Shown here: piece by piece, positions 33,242 to 46,582 of the stretch
How the letters are laid out: the number at the start of each line of letters is the position of its first letter
How positions within the stretch are numbered: the first letter of the stretch is position 1
Assembly (NCBI GenBank): GCA_000320605.2
Contig: KB445815.1
Coordinates: 323,790 to 387,789, forward strand
From: Gelatoporia subvermispora B
Taxonomy: Eukaryota; Basidiomycota; Agaricomycetes; Polyporales; Gelatoporiaceae
Direction of reading: 5' to 3'
Length of the DNA stretch: 64,000 bases
Notes under the pieces: model-generated
Database searches by the model: none
What the model was told of the DNA's origin: nothing
What the model saw: the letters and a program-made list of their open reading frames with translations, nothing else
Position numbers and translations under genes: made by a program

Positions 33242-36200
33242 ATGCCTGTCATACATCCTGGCGACAACTCACCACCACCGCCACCACCTCAGCCATCCCA
33301 CAAGGCCCCTGTGCGCACGAAGCATCCGCGACCGAGGTCGCCCGCATCGACGACGACGACGGGCGCTGAAGACGCGGGGGCGGGGGCTGAGGCTCGCCAG
33401 GGTCCCCCGCCGAAGCGTGCGCGCAAGGCGATCAACTGCGAGCCTTGTCGAAACAGCAAGCTCAAGTGCGATAGGTGCGTCCCCGGCCCCTTCACCCCAC
33501 GGCGCCCCGCTCACCAGCCCGGTCGCTTTTTCATTTCCCTCGGCCGCAACGGCCTTCCATCTGCTTGGCCCTCATCTCCTCGCACTCCTCGGCTTTCCTA
33601 GAAACCGCCCCTGCTCGTCCTGTGTTCTCAGAGGTGTGTCTACGCATGCTCCAGCCTTCCGCGACGCCCACAGCGGCCCCCCCTACGCGTACTAACATCG
33701 TCTACCCTCGACTTTTAGGTACGACGGCGGCCTGCTACCAAGGCCACGATGGCGATCCCGCCGGGCGCGGAGACGATGCTCTGTGGGTCCTTCGATCTAT
33801 CTGTTCATCTGCACAGGCTGACGAAGCCCTCGCACGCCCGTCGTCGCCCGTGATGACCACCTCTCGCACTCACGTCGCCGCGCATGACCACACAGACGTG
33901 CCGCCATAGACCCCGCACTCGAGTTCTCCCGCATCCGTCAATCGCTCTCGCTTCTGGAGTCTCACATCTATCACGGTGTTCAGCCACGCGGACCCCTTCC
34001 TCCGTCCGCATCAGCCCCGTCGCTGAACAGCACCCCCTCACGCACCGCGCTTGCACCACTTCCTTACCCTGAGTATTCCAATGCCGCCCGCCACGCCACC
34101 GATAATGGCAGACCGCTCGAGAACCAGCCAAAAAGCGGCAGTCCCGGAATCACGAGCACTCCCGGGATGCTGGGCCAGCAGAGCTCTGGAGGCTTGTACG
34201 CCGGCCCGACTAGCGCAGTCTCGCACTTGATCACCGCATCCGAGCGTGAAGAGTCAGATGGGACAGACAACGGACACACGCCGACCGACGCGCCGTCGCC
34301 CTCGCTGGGCTTCTCATCAGACGGCGGTCGCTCGTCCAGCGCGGCGTCGATCAATGCAACGTACGACAATGATCTCATCAGTCTCCTCCCGCCCGTGCAC
34401 ACCATCGACGGACTCATTGAATACTACTTCGAGTACTGCAACTGGATCTACCGCCACGTGAACGAGCCTGCGCTCCTCGCAGCGTGGGCACGGTTCAAGG
34501 GCGGCCATTCGGGCGACCGAGTCGTGCTCGCGACGGTCTGCATCCTCATTGCGCTCGCAGTGCGCTACCTTCCTCCAGGACACGCGTTGCTCTCAAGTCT
34601 ACCCGGAACGGCAGATGAACTCGGCGGAAAGTACTACGGGATCATGCGCAGCGCGCTCCGGCGCCATCGCGAGGACACGGACGGTCTGGCGAGCACGTAC
34701 ACGCTCGAACTGGTCGAGTTGCTCCTTGTGCGATGCCATTATCTCACGTTCGCCAAGGAGGACCCAGAAGAGACCTGGAGCGTCCGCGGGGAGCTCGTCA
34801 GCATTGGCACTGCTATGGGATTGCACCGCGACCCGGGCAAGAGTCGGTTCGATCGTGCTGTTGCAGAGCGTCGGCGTTGGGCGTGGTGGCATATCATCCT
34901 GCTCGAGCGCTGGCAGGCGTTCATGTTCGGCCGCCCGCTCTCCATGGCGTCGCACCATTTCAACACGCAGCTCCCTTCGTACTGCGATCCCGCGCTAGAC
35001 AAGTCTGGCCGGTTGTATCTCCCGAACATTGCCCTTTTCCGTCTCGCGTATGTCCTCGGCGACATCATGGATGACGCTGTCTCGTTCCGCGCCGTGCCCT
35101 ACTCTGCCGTGCAGGACAAGGACAAGCAACTGTGCCAGTGGTATGACTCGCTACCCTTGGAGCTGGACCTCGACGAGTATCGCATCGCGCGCTCGTTGGC
35201 CTCACCCATCACTTCTGTCCGTCGACTCGGTGTCCAGAGCGTCATCATTCGTACCGCGTACCACCACATCCGCTTCACTCTCCACAGGCCATACGCTAAG
35301 ATACCGCAGGGCCTTGAAATTGCGGTGAGCGCCGCCGGCCAGCTCATCGCCCTCGTCGGGCAGACTCGCCCGGACTTCTTATCCAACACTGCACTGGCGG
35401 TGCCCGGACACATGAACTGGGGCCCGTTCCACGTCTTCTCCGCGGCGATGTTCTTCTCCTTCCAATTAATCACCCACCCAGATCAACCCGCGGCGAGCCT
35501 GTTCCGCGAGAACATCCGCAAGGCGATGGCGTCTCTCGAGCAGAGCCGCTGGATGCCTGTCGCAGACAAGGCGCTGACGATCCTCCAGGCGCTTGCGCCA
35601 CTCTATTCTGACGAGCTCCTCGAGGACCCGCCCGAGGAGCGCGAGCGCAAGAAGGCGCAGGTGCTCAGCCTCGTGAAGACCCTCGCCTTCCCCTACCAAA
35701 ATTCGCCCTATTCCCGCTCAGCAGACTCCCCAGGGTACAGGCGCATGCAGGAGAGCGCGAGTCTGCCCAACATGCCCACACGCCCGCAATCCGAGGTCTC
35801 ACCTCCGCAGGATCCGCAGATGCAGTCGCAGGTGCCGGTCTCCTCCATGCGCTGGCAGCCCCCTGCTCCCGAGTTACCACCCGTACGATATAACCATCAA
35901 CATCCGCCACCACCCCCGCAGCAACAACAGCCTCCGCCGCCGCCGCCGCCGCCACAGCATCATCCCCACATCCCGCACTCGCAGTCGCAGCCCACGCATC
36001 AGTTATCACAAGTCTCCCCCACCACGGCGAGCCCAACCAGTGCGAACCCGCTGATGACTATGGCCTACTATGCGTCGCAGCAGGCCGCGACGATGCAGCA
36101 GCCGCTTCCGCAACATGCGCACTACTTCAGCGGCGGCCAGACGCCTGTATATATACACCCGGCCGACGAAAGCTCTATGTGGGGCGCCAGCATAGGCTTT

Positions 36201-36281
36201 GGATTGGGCGAGTGGACGCAGTTCCTCGATGTAATCCAACGGCCGGACAGTGCGCGCGGGACAGGTGCGCATGCGCAATGA
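33242..36281 (+). CDS. Zn2Cys6 transcription factor with fungal-specific regulatory domain
   Basis: Exons 33242-33474, 33602-33633 and 33719 to about 33770-33890, then a long last exon ending at 36281. The final junction is not resolved, but the frame clearly resumes by 33928 with SRIRQSLSLLESHIYHG. Across three exons the zinc cluster is C-x2-C-x6-C-x5-C-x2-C-x8-C: CEPCRNSKLKC, DRNRPCSSC, then VLRGTTAAC. A basic KRARKA precedes it. The fungal-trans domain spans the middle: LIEYYFEYCNWIYRHV, LIALAVRYLPPG, MGLHRDPGKSRFD, RRRWAWWHIILLERWQAFMFGRP. The C-terminus is rich in Pro, Gln and His, as in activation regions. The protein is nuclear and binds DNA, presumably at CGG-type sites. Its targets cannot be read from the window. 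Confidence 0.85.
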
Positions 36282-36956
36282 TACAAGGCTGTCACCATGG
36301 GTTCATCTTGCTCCATTTATTGGCTTTCGTTCATGTACATACCACATCAGGAGGACTCGGGACGGTTGATCTGTTGCTTTCCAGTCGTGTTGTGCTTTCT
36401 TGCCAGGTCTTATGTATATGCATTTGTGTTGCCTAATCACCCGATCTTCATTGTACCACGTATCATATAGCAGCACCATATCCCGGTCTTGTACTTCTCT
36501 CCTCTTGTATCTGTTGTATTTTCGCACTGTCATTAGCAGAGTTGATCACGATGGAATCAAGGCGTTCTCGACAATAGCATAGACAATCCGCATGGATTAC
36601 TCATAGAAGAGCCATAATAACAACAACGCAATAGTTATCTTCGCTCAACGGGGATGGGTCGTAATAGTACATGGCACGCACGCAGTCGCGGCGGCTTGAT
36701 GAGCCTCAGGCTCTCATGGTAAGAGGTGTCAACAAGTGAAAAATGAAGATCGATGAAGGGGAGGATGAGCGTTCATAAAGATGACGGGGGGTTTGTAGGC
36801 GAGCGACAAGGGTAGTGGAACAGGGGACATGGTGCACAACGAATACAATAGCAAGGAGAGCAACGAAAGTCCGAGAGTCACGAATGCGACGAGGAGCTAC
36901 GAGTATGGTCAGTCGAACGAGTAAGTTCATCAATGGAGGCTGTCCAGCTCACCTCG
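36282..36956. other. convergent intergenic; no gene seen
   Basis: Between the 3' ends of the Zn2Cys6 gene (+) and the coiled-coil gene (-). It should carry both 3' UTRs. AT-richer than the flanking exons. Confidence 0.5.
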
Positions 36957-39900
36957 TCACAAATGCACGAGGCCATCACGGGGTTCGGGACGTTGTCCAC
37001 ACGCCACGAGCCGCCGCTCCTCCTCCATGCGCAGCTTGAGCCTCTCTAGCTGTCTCTCTTTAGGTACAAATCGCCTTTGCGCGGCAGATGTTTGCACAGG
37101 CTGGCTGTGTCTCGTTGTGCTGTTACTGATGACAGGTATGGACGACGACGGCGAAGAGCCGAAGACATCGTTGTTCCTGCTTGAAGTGCTCGAGTATTCA
37201 GGAACAGGACTCATGATAATGGTGGCGGGTGATTGAGACGGGCGGACGGATCGGGGAGACCACGGAAGAGCGGGAACAGAGATGAAGTTTGTGAGCGTTT
37301 TCAAGGACAGACGTGAAGGAAGAATAGGCGAAATCAGACTTGGAGAGGGAGGTGCTGGTACAGGACAATTATCCAAGCGCTCATTTATGCCAGCGGGACT
37401 ACGTTCCAATCTGCGCGGGCACGTCATCATAGGCGACGCATACGGTTGAGCAGATCGCGTCCCCATGGATCGGTCATCATCTGCAGCCGAGGAGCAGAGA
37501 TCAGACACGGACATGAGTGGAGTTGAGGGGCTGCCTACTGGGGGGACTCATGATCGGGATGGCAGAAGGGCGCGATCGCTTCGGTGTGCTGACCGCGTGC
37601 GCCGGTGCAGGCTTTGTGGGCAACGGCGGCGGTTGAGGGATGAACGAAGGCGCGGCGAACTTAGGCGGTGGCGTCTGTAGCGTCGAAGTCGTTGGGCTTG
37701 TGCGAGCGACAAGTGTCGAGCTTGGGCACGCTCGGCTAGGGGTCGACCCGCTGAGTACCGGAATGCTGGACGCAAAAGACTTTCTCGAAGTGAGGCGCGG
37801 TAAACTGGAGGGTGATGGCGGAGAAGTTGCGCTTGACGGTCGCCGCACCGGGGTCTGCGGGACAGGTGTTGATTCCGGAGTAGTATCGTCCACAGGCTCA
37901 ATGAACGGTGCGGAGGACGGACGTTGCGGAGTGTCGGGAGTAGGTGCAGCACCCACAGGTTCGTCGTGCACACTGTACTCGGGAGGGGGCGGGTCGAAAA
38001 CAAACTTGATGCCGCCCTCATCCTCTTCACCAACAAATTCTTCCACGTTGGCAAGTGGCCCAACATCGGCATCCTCATCTTCGTCTTCATCTTCCTCGAC
38101 GACAACCTCTAAGACGTGCCGTTTCTCCACAGCCTCATCTTGGTCATGTTCGGTTTCGATCGTCTGGTGCTGGACTGTAACGTCCAATTCGAAGCCTACA
38201 TCCGTCGGCAGAACGAACGGCGGAAGGTCGTCCGAGTCATCGTGAGACTCTGCGAGTGCACGGGCAAACAAAGTGCGTCCGCTCTCGGTAGGAGGTAGCG
38301 GAGGAGAAGAGTCGACGTCTTCTAGGCATCCGAAAAACCGGTCAATCTCGGCAGGGGCGGATTGGGGTGCAGCGGGAAGCGTAAGCGGGAACGTCCACGC
38401 TTTGGAAAGTGAAGCGTGTCGCGCATGTACTTGTTGTGGTGCGGAAGGCGGGACTGGGGACGACGGCTTCGGCGGAAGTGTCAGGACGGGCACTGAAACT
38501 GCGGGCCCTGCACGGGGGTACGAAAAGGACGAGCTTGACGAGCTGGCTGACACATATGCGTCGCAGTCGTCTTCGCGTGAGTACTCCGCAAGTTCATCTT
38601 CATCCTCCATGTCGCTGTACTCGTCTTCCTCCTCGACCGCCCGCAATTCACGAACGAATCCGTAGCGGCTAGAGTCAGCCAGGCCGAACTCGAGCTTGTC
38701 CCGGGGGCTGTCCATTACACTCTCGACATCCGTACAAGAACCTTCGGAGTCGAGAGATCGGAATCCGAGCCCACGAGCCTTCGCGTACATCATCGTCCGC
38801 GAAACCTTCGGGCCGCGAATCTGGCCGACCGCTGCCACTTGCTCAAAAGCCCGAGGGGTGTCCAGCAAGCCTGCGGATTCAAGCTCATGCTCAAGCTCCG
38901 CGCGGTGAGTACGTTCCTCGTCAGCGAGCTTGCGTAGACGCGCACACTCCTGTTCCCACATTATCCGCTCTTCATTGCTCCTCATGATCTCGTCGTCCTT
39001 CTGCTTTGCTTGCGCCATTAGGCGTTCAACCACAGCTTCGAGGCGACTAGCCTCGCCTCTCAGCGCCTCGCACTCCCGCTCCTTCTCTCCGGCCTCCATC
39101 TTGACTGCTGCGAGCTCCACTCTAGTCCTCTCTGCATTCCGTGCTTCTGCTTCGAGGATACCGACACGCTCGCGCGCGACCCAAGCTTCGCGGCGGGCGC
39201 CTTCAACGCGGGCAGCGAGGACGCCGCGCGCCGTCTCGAGGCCAGCTACACGAGTGCGCCATCCATCCACGTCGCGACGAAGCTCATCCCTCTCCGCTTT
39301 TAGATCCGCGATGACCAGCAGGAGCTCGTCGAGAGCAGCCGAATTTGACTGACCACTGTCAGCGCTTCCGAAAGGATCAAAAGCATCCGAGCTGGTGGCG
39401 GAGACGTCTGCCTCAGCATCTACATCAGATGCGGATGCCGTCGATGAGGCTGACGTTATTGAGTAGCGTGATGCTGACATCGAACGACGTCCAGGAAATC
39501 GAGTGGAGGCGGCCGAGCCGGATCTGGAGGGAGGCCTTGATGCGAGCGCTTTCTCGAGCTCGGCGATGCGCTGGACAAGTGCGGTATGTGCATGGACTAG
39601 AAAGTGCTGTTCGCTTGCGGAAAGTGGACGACCGGCGGAGGGAGGCAAGTCGGTCGCAGCGCTTGGGTGTGCAGAAGCAGACGTTGGCGTTAAATCGGGC
39701 GTGGGGAGCTGTGCGAGCGTAGGCGGCGGCGTGGCACTAGAGTGCTCGGGTAGCGGGGGCTGAGAATGGCTGCCAGTTACGTAGACAACGCTACGACGAC
39801 GGGGAGGGGCGTTCATCACACCTTCGTCAGATGACACGGATTGACGGCGCACAGGTACGATGACGGAGGCTTGCCGCTTATCCGACACGGAAGTGATGCT

Positions 39901-40660
39901 TGGTAACGTGAGGGAACGCAGACCAGGACGTGGGCTCGGCGTCGGGCTAGGAGTCGGGAGCTCGGAGCTTATGGTCGGGCTTAATGCGAGCGGGCGGAGA
40001 TTCAGACTAGCTGGGCGATGACGCACTGGCGCCGTCTTTCGTTCCACACGTTGAGGGAGAACAGGTTCATGTTCTTCCGGCTCTTCGTCTTCGTCTTCGT
40101 CCTCTTCGACCAGAGTGCCGAGTGGGTCTTTGCATGGTGCCGCGACTGTGTACTTGCCGAGCGAGTCGCGCTTGCTACCAAGCAATGAACTTATGCCAGC
40201 TGAGGGACCAGCCCCAATGCCGGGTGGGAACGAGGGCTTCGTGGCTGGCGAACTTATCAAGCGATTTGATTGGGAGGAAACGCCGGATGTACTTACGAAG
40301 CTCGAAGCTCCCGCGAGGAGGCTCATCGGATTCATCTGCGTCCAGCTGAGGAATAGCCACAGGCGCAAACACACCCATCCTGGACTTCCCTTCGAGCGCG
40401 AGCAGCGCACGCCGACGTAGAGAATCGCGGTCGCCCAGGCTCGCATTCATGTCCTCAGCCGGGGTCGGGACGTGCTCTGAGGGGACGGGGAGACCCATCA
40501 TATCGGCAGATTCACGGCGCGTAGAGACAGATGAGCGTCGGCGGTGGTGTGAAGTGCGCTTCGCGGGCGGCGGGGATGGTGGCACATCCGAGTCCTGGTC
40601 AGTAGGCGGAGTTGGGGGCGAGGAGCCAAGGGTAGTAGGGAGAGAGATCGACATGGGCAT
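36957..40660 (-). CDS. large Ser/Pro-rich coiled-coil protein, at least 1197 aa
   Basis: Exons 40660-40297, 40244-37539 and 37480-36957 (3594 nt). The last intron (58 bp, GTAGGC...CTGCAG) was chosen because phases agree and it adds a basic, conserved-looking tail ending RFVPKERQLERLKLRMEEERR. The frame is open upstream of 40660 to an acceptor at about 40758, so a short first exon is probably missing (it would add LDAFRLGKSSSSASHSS...). The N-terminal third is low-complexity Ser/Pro/Thr. A coiled coil runs for some 200 residues in the middle (ELLLVIADLKAERDELRRDV to THRAELEHELESAG). Acidic stretches follow. No enzyme domain was seen. It may be a cytoskeletal or polarity scaffold, but there is no direct evidence. 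Confidence 0.8.
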
Positions 40661-42994
40661 CGAAAGAGACTTGTTACGCGAATGAGCACGTCCGTGCGAA
40701 GGTTTGGACGAGTGAGAAGCAGAGGAAGAGCTTTTGCCGAGGCGGAAGGCGTCGAGCTATGAAGGCATGGCGGCGGAGTCAGCGATCAATGGACAGACGG
40801 ACGACGATGACTGCACAAGCAGAAGACGAAAGCTGCAGCTGTCTGTCTGGTTTGCCAGATGAGCAAAGACAACAAACGTAGAACATCAGAGCTGATCGTG
40901 ATGTTCCAGTTCGGTGCTTTGTCCGACTAACCCGGCGCTTGCTATGCAATACCTCCTCGACCATCCCTTCCCAGAAGCAGAAGCTGTCACAACAGAGGCA
41001 AGAGGAAAGGTGCACATATCATCAACGCACAACAGTGATACCCCAGATAAATTCTGTTCCGTCCTCTGATCTCTGAAGGTTGGCAGAGGCCGCTCCGCCG
41101 GCAGCCATATTCACCACGAAAGTGCGCTGGGGTGCCGACATTACCACAGCAGGCTATGCGACCCAATCCAGTCGAGATTTCGCAGTATGCTGGTCAACAG
41201 ACATCACAGTAGATAGCGATGTCCATTGACCCTTCGCTCAATCCGGCTGGCGCCCGCCACGCGTGCACGGCTGCCTATTCCCGCACGGAGGTATATGGGA
41301 ACAAGAAGAAAGACATACCCTGATCCTGTCCTCTCTCTCCGTGGTCATACCGTGGCTATCCATCTTCAAGATACAGTCGTTCCGGTCGATTTGAAAGGTA
41401 TGTTCGAGTGAGGCGTTAGAGGTATATCCGTCGGGTAATCCTAGTCGAGAGCCTGCGCCGCGGTCCAAAAAGAGTGACAAGCTTCAAGCGAGCGATAGTA
41501 AAACGAGAGACGAGCCTGAGGAGGCGATGGAGGACCGCGAGTGCGACGGCGGGAACGACGAGGACGGGGACGGCGATGAGCCTGAGCAAAACGAACCACC
41601 GAACGAGTGCCTATATCACTGCAACCGGCACTTGCCGATTATCGTTCACACCCTCACCCTGCACAATTATCAGTGCTGCGCCCGCCACACGAACGATATG
41701 AATAGCACTCGGACAGCGTCGAATTGCCGTTCGTTCAGTCTGAACTATTGATTTGACCTGGTACATGATGTTTCGGTATATTTCGACGTCTTACAGGTGA
41801 TAGAATGGTCCCGCCTTCGTCGGTGGCTACCGTGACACTGCTGGAGATATTATGCCCAGGGTCCTTAATCAGCATTAACTAGTTCCACAGGTACAAGAAG
41901 ACAAAGCTCAACTAAGCATATACTGATATATGAGCTACCGCCAGATTAGTACGCATCGTCCGCAGCCCAAAGGCACTGACAACCTCCGCACGAAAATATG
42001 CACAGGGCCTGCAGATTTGCAATAAGTCACGCAAGACATGACACACGTCGAAAGTGCCTGACGAACAACACGGAACCTTACGCACGCCCGGCAGACAGCA
42101 GATGATTACTGTAGCTGTAGTGGTTTTGCGGCTCCCGGCTCCGCCTCATCTTACCATTGTGCCGTGGAACGGTCAAGCGGCGTATCCCTCAAGTATTTAC
42201 CCTATTGACAGACCTGCGAGCTTTTGTAGCGACTGTTGTATGGGGCAATTCAGACGGAATCACTTCTCCACGATTGAGGTTATTCGATAGGGGTAACGAG
42301 TGCTTAGAGCTGAGCGCTGTGCTTATTCGCTGCTTTCGATCAAATCCAGAGTCTCAACAGGCACGGAGATCTAGTGACAGAGCACATACAAATCGATTGT
42401 TGCATTAAGCCTGCCTAGCAGCTCCTGACCTTGGAGACTGCGCTGCACTGAACATTCCAGCAGCGCGACAATCTCCCTAATCTACTCTGTGATGGTCCTA
42501 TGCAACGTCGTGAGATGCCAACATATGTGCTCACTGGAAGGGCGCTGCTAGGATGCGACGAAATGAATATCAGTCTATTGAGTGTGAATCGTACCTTTTT
42601 ACAATTGAGAAATGCGACAGCATGATGGACAAGGTGGGCATACGAACGGTGTTGCTTGTCCACCTTGCGGTTGCGTTAATTCAGATCTATCCCGCATCTA
42701 ACTCTGACGCACAAGTCACTGCCATCTGCCGACGTTCTGTGGACGAGAAGCATCGGATTCACTGCTCAAGTATGGGTCGGGTTGAGAATATGTTCCGAGG
42801 CCGGATTTGTGAATTTGTTTCATGCACAACAATGAAGGATGTCTGGAGATCTATGATTCGAAAGCTCGACATTGCAACAAGCACAGCTAACAGTACAGAA
42901 GATAATCATCGTAATCAGACACAATTAGAGATAGCTACAGGACGCAGAATCCGATGGCAAATCATGAACGAAGACCAGTATCACTCAGATAATC
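40661..42994. other. 2.3 kb with no firmly supported gene
   Basis: Holds the promoter and probable first exon of the coiled-coil gene near 40758-41000. A frame at about 41401-41751 is rich in Asp/Glu (EDRECDGGNDEDGDGDEPEQ), and one at 41226-41411 begins with a basic, presequence-like stretch. No splice that joins them was convincing. The remainder shows nothing. Confidence 0.4.
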
Positions 42995-45797
42995 TTACTC
43001 CTCCTTCTTGAGCCACTCCTCGTCCGTCGCGTTGGCCGCTTCGGCTGCATCTACAGCCTCGAGCAGCTCGGCCTCGGCGTCCGCCTCAGCATCCATATCC
43101 GCGTCGGCGTCGACATCCGGATCCGCATCGGCGTCGGCGTCGGCATCGGCGTCTGCATCCGAGCGCGACTTGGTGCCACTCCCGCGCGACGAAACCGACC
43201 CGCGGGGCGAGTTTGCGGCACCATTGACGCGCATCGGCGGCGACACGCTTGACACGTGGCCATTCGACCGCTGGTCCCTGCTGTGGCTACGACTCCGTGG
43301 ACGCGAGCGTGGCTTATGGCGTGCGCGGTCGGCGTCATAGCTGTCCTCGTCGACGCTGGAGCCGGGGAGCGTGGCAATATACGGAGGGGTAGGAGCACGC
43401 ATGGCGCCGGAACGGCTGTAGGAAGGATGCGGCGAGGTCGGCCGTGTGCGCGAGTCCTGCTCACGCTCATGTTCGTGGCGGAAGGAGCTGGTGGGGATGA
43501 TGTGCGTGCCGGCAGGCCCGAGTGTGGCGCGCGACTGCGAGCTAGGGTGCGTGAGAGGGAGGGTGTCTTGCCGGTGGAGGGAGCGCTCGGAAGACGAGGG
43601 GAGGCGGCCGTTCAGGAGCGAACTGGAGTGGTGGGAGGATGGGTGGACAGCCGCAGGCTGGGAATGTGACATGTGGCTCGCGAGCCCGGGGTGGGTCAAG
43701 TGCTGGCTGTCGAGCGTCCCTCGCCGCTCAACGCGCTTCATCTTCTTCCGGCAACTGGTGCGAGTACCAATGAGATTTTATTTCGAATGACACCAAGACA
43801 GGGTTAACGTACCGATCGCAAACCGTGCCAGGACCTTCGGGGCCAGGGCCCCATTTTTCGACACATTTGCCTTCCTTGTACCTGCCCGGCTGCCCGCAGT
43901 GACGGCAGATACGCTGACCGACCGCGTTAGTAGGCGGGAAGCTACCTCCGCCCATAGCCGATGGACCAGAAATGACACTCCCGGTCGGGCCTGTGAATCA
44001 TGATCAACTTCATGCAATACGGGCTACCATATGATGGGGCTTACCAAGCGTGATAACGCTACCGTTCGCGCCGAGGCTGCCTATGCTCCCCTGGCTACCG
44101 CCAGGTTTTGGCCGCTTGACAGGCGCGCCAGTCACCGGCGGGGCGAAAATATGTGTCTGAATTTGGGTAGGCATGGGCTGGCCGGGAATTGGGTGCGTCC
44201 CGCCAGGCACGCCGGGACCAGAAGGCGAGAGTGTGCCAGCGCCGGGAGGAGAGACACCAGGGCCAGAAGCTGCGGCGGAGGGATGGAGTTGGTGGGTGTG
44301 AGAGATGGACGGCGAGCCGCGCGAGTGAGAGTGGGCGCGGTGGTGATGGGGAACGGAGAGGTACTCGCGGCGATCGGGTGATTGAGACCGGTGGCGGACA
44401 CGGAAACCAGATGCGAGGGGGTGGCGGGCTGGGGCGTGCATATCGGCGGGGCGACCGTTGTCAGCGGTTGTGGCCTCGAGAAGCATTTCGTCGAGGCTCA
44501 TGGAGCTGCCGCGGCTACGCGAGCGCGAGTGTGAGTGTGACCGAGAGATGCTGTGGCCACGTTGGCGGGAGCGCGAGTGACGCTCGGAGGCGGCGTAGGG
44601 CGTGTCCGGGTACCGAACGTCGTCGCAGCGGACATCGTCGCGAGAGCGATAGGAGGGCAGAGCCGACGACTGTTGCTGCTGAGAGGTGTAGTACGGGTGC
44701 AGGGTCGGGATTCGGGCGGCCGCACCGGCATGGTCCGAGGTGCCGTTGAGGAGGTAGGCGGGATGCGGGGAGTGTGACGGCTGCGGGGGGGTCAGGCGAC
44801 GGCGGGTGGAACACAAAAAATGGTAACGTACCGACACGGAATACCTGGATGGCCTGTCAATGACGTCGCGATCACGATCACGATCGCTCCTGAGCCTCTT
44901 GGACGGCGGCGGGCCTCCGGGCCCAGAGAGCGCGCCGGGGTATCCCGTCCCGTCGATGCTGTCCGCCCGCGGCCGCACCCGGCTCGGCGCGGGCACCGGC
45001 GGCGGGGGTAGCGACGGGAAGACGTGTGTAGAGCCGCCTGCGCGGTGCGATGACGACGGCGTCGTCGAGGGCAGCGTCGAGGGCGCGCGGGGAAGGGGGT
45101 TGAGGTGGCGAACGCTGTCGGGTCCATTCTGCATGGCCTGCTGCAGCATGGCGGGGAGCTGGCCTGGTGGCAGGTGCACCATCTGGCCGCCACCCTCGGC
45201 GACAAGGCGGGAGAAGCTTGTTCGCGCATCCGTGGCACGGACAGCGAGCAGGCCGAGGTAGCGTTCGAGCTCGCTCCACGCGTCTTGCAACACGCGCAGG
45301 CGCGCGTCTGCCTCGTCGCGTGCGACCTCTGCGCGCTCAATCCGCGTTTCGCACTCTGTTACTACCTTGAGCGCATACTCCGGCAGGTCGTGCAACGCCT
45401 TGGTCCCGTTGTGAGTGGCACCAGCAGCTGAGCCAGGAGGGGAGCCGGAGGTGGCTGACGGGCGTTGCGCACCCTCGACAAGGTCGGTGAGGGCGGCGAC
45501 GGTGCGCTCGAGCTTGGCGTTGACGCGCTTCTGCTTGTGGAGCTCGGCGCGGAGCGACTCGTTGTCGCGGTAGCTCTTGGAGAGCATCGAAGCGAGGGCG
45601 GCGGGAGACTCTGTGGGCGGGCTGACAACACCGTTCGGCGCGAGGGTTGGGGAGGCGTGTGGGGGTGCGGTACTGTTGGAGGACGGTGCAGCGACGGAGG
45701 CGGAAGTGTCGGGTGTCCTGCGCGCGGAAGGGGGCGAACGGAGAGGAGCCGAGGGGGGGACGGAGGCGGGTGCGGGTGGTTGTGGCGAGGCGGACAT
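42995..45797 (-). CDS. GATA-like zinc-finger protein with coiled coil, 879 aa
   Basis: Four exons: 45797-44832, 44780-44045, 43990-43813 and 43754-42995 (2640 nt). The intron at 44781-44831 is 51 bp and in phase, so a gene finder may read through it. The N-terminus is Pro/Ser-rich, then a coiled coil (SKSYRDNESLRAELHKQKRV and RIERAEVARDEADARLRVLQ). A long Ser/Arg/His-rich region follows. The finger is split by an intron: ICRHCGQPGRYKEGKC, a Gly/Pro loop, then TVCDR joined to CRKKMKRVERR, i.e. C-x2-C-x25-C-x2-C with basic residues behind, as in GATA-type fingers but with a longer loop. The C-terminus has an Asp-Ala repeat (SDADADADADADAD...). Likely a nuclear regulator; no orthologue is named. 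The start is the ATG at 45797; the frame is open further upstream. Confidence 0.82.
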
Positions 45798-46533
45798 GGC
45801 AAGTTCGGAGACGGTGGCGGGGACGGGATGGACGATGGGGAGGAGGACGAGGAGGACGTCGAGCGCGACGAGCGCGCCGGGAATGGAGGGGACGGTGTGG
45901 GGGAGGAAAAGGGGGGGCGGGGGGATATTTGAGGAGGGAGGATTATTATGGGCACGGGAGTCGCGGCCCAGGGTGCGGCGCGGGCCAGGGTGCGGCCCAG
46001 GGTGCGTCGCGCGGCACGCTCGCGCGGCGACATCACAGCCCTCCGCCCAGACGCTTGCCAATCTCGGCGCCCTCCACTTTCATTTCCCCCTTGCCTTTTC
46101 TGGCCCCCTCCTTACCATTCCAGGCAACTCGGCTCCGTCTCCGGGCGACCCCGACCACCGCTCCCGCCCCTCGCGCCGCGATCGCCCGCCGCCGCCCGCC
46201 GCCGCCGCCCGCTGATGTCGTCGGCTACGCGCTGCTCATCGCCGTCTCCTGCGATACCATCGCGATGTTGTGTTCGCCGTCGCGCAGGATGAGCGCGCCC
46301 CTCGTCGGAGAGCGGTGCAGGCGCGCAGGCGAGGCGTTCGTTCGCTGACTGCGCCACTCGCAGGCTGCTTCTCCGGCCCTGCGTGCGCCTTTGGTGGAAT
46401 TCCAGGTATCGGTCTGATACACGCGGCCGCGGCTACAGTTTGCTCTCCTGCTTCCTTGGATCCTCCCGGGTGCCGACGTCGAGCCTCGAGCCGCCCACGC
46501 ACGCGGACGCGCCGCCACGCGCGCTGCGACACA

Positions 46534-46582
46534 CGCTCTGCCGGGCTCTGCCAGGCTCTGCCAGGCTTTGCCAGGCTCTGCC
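46534..46582. repeat. 10-bp minisatellite
   Basis: About four to five copies of GGCTCTGCCA with small changes, inside the GC-rich gene-free region. Confidence 0.75.

Noticed and set aside
41226..41751. Possible small gene with basic N-terminus and acidic C-terminus
   Set aside because: No splice in a consistent phase joins the two parts, and no domain was recognised.
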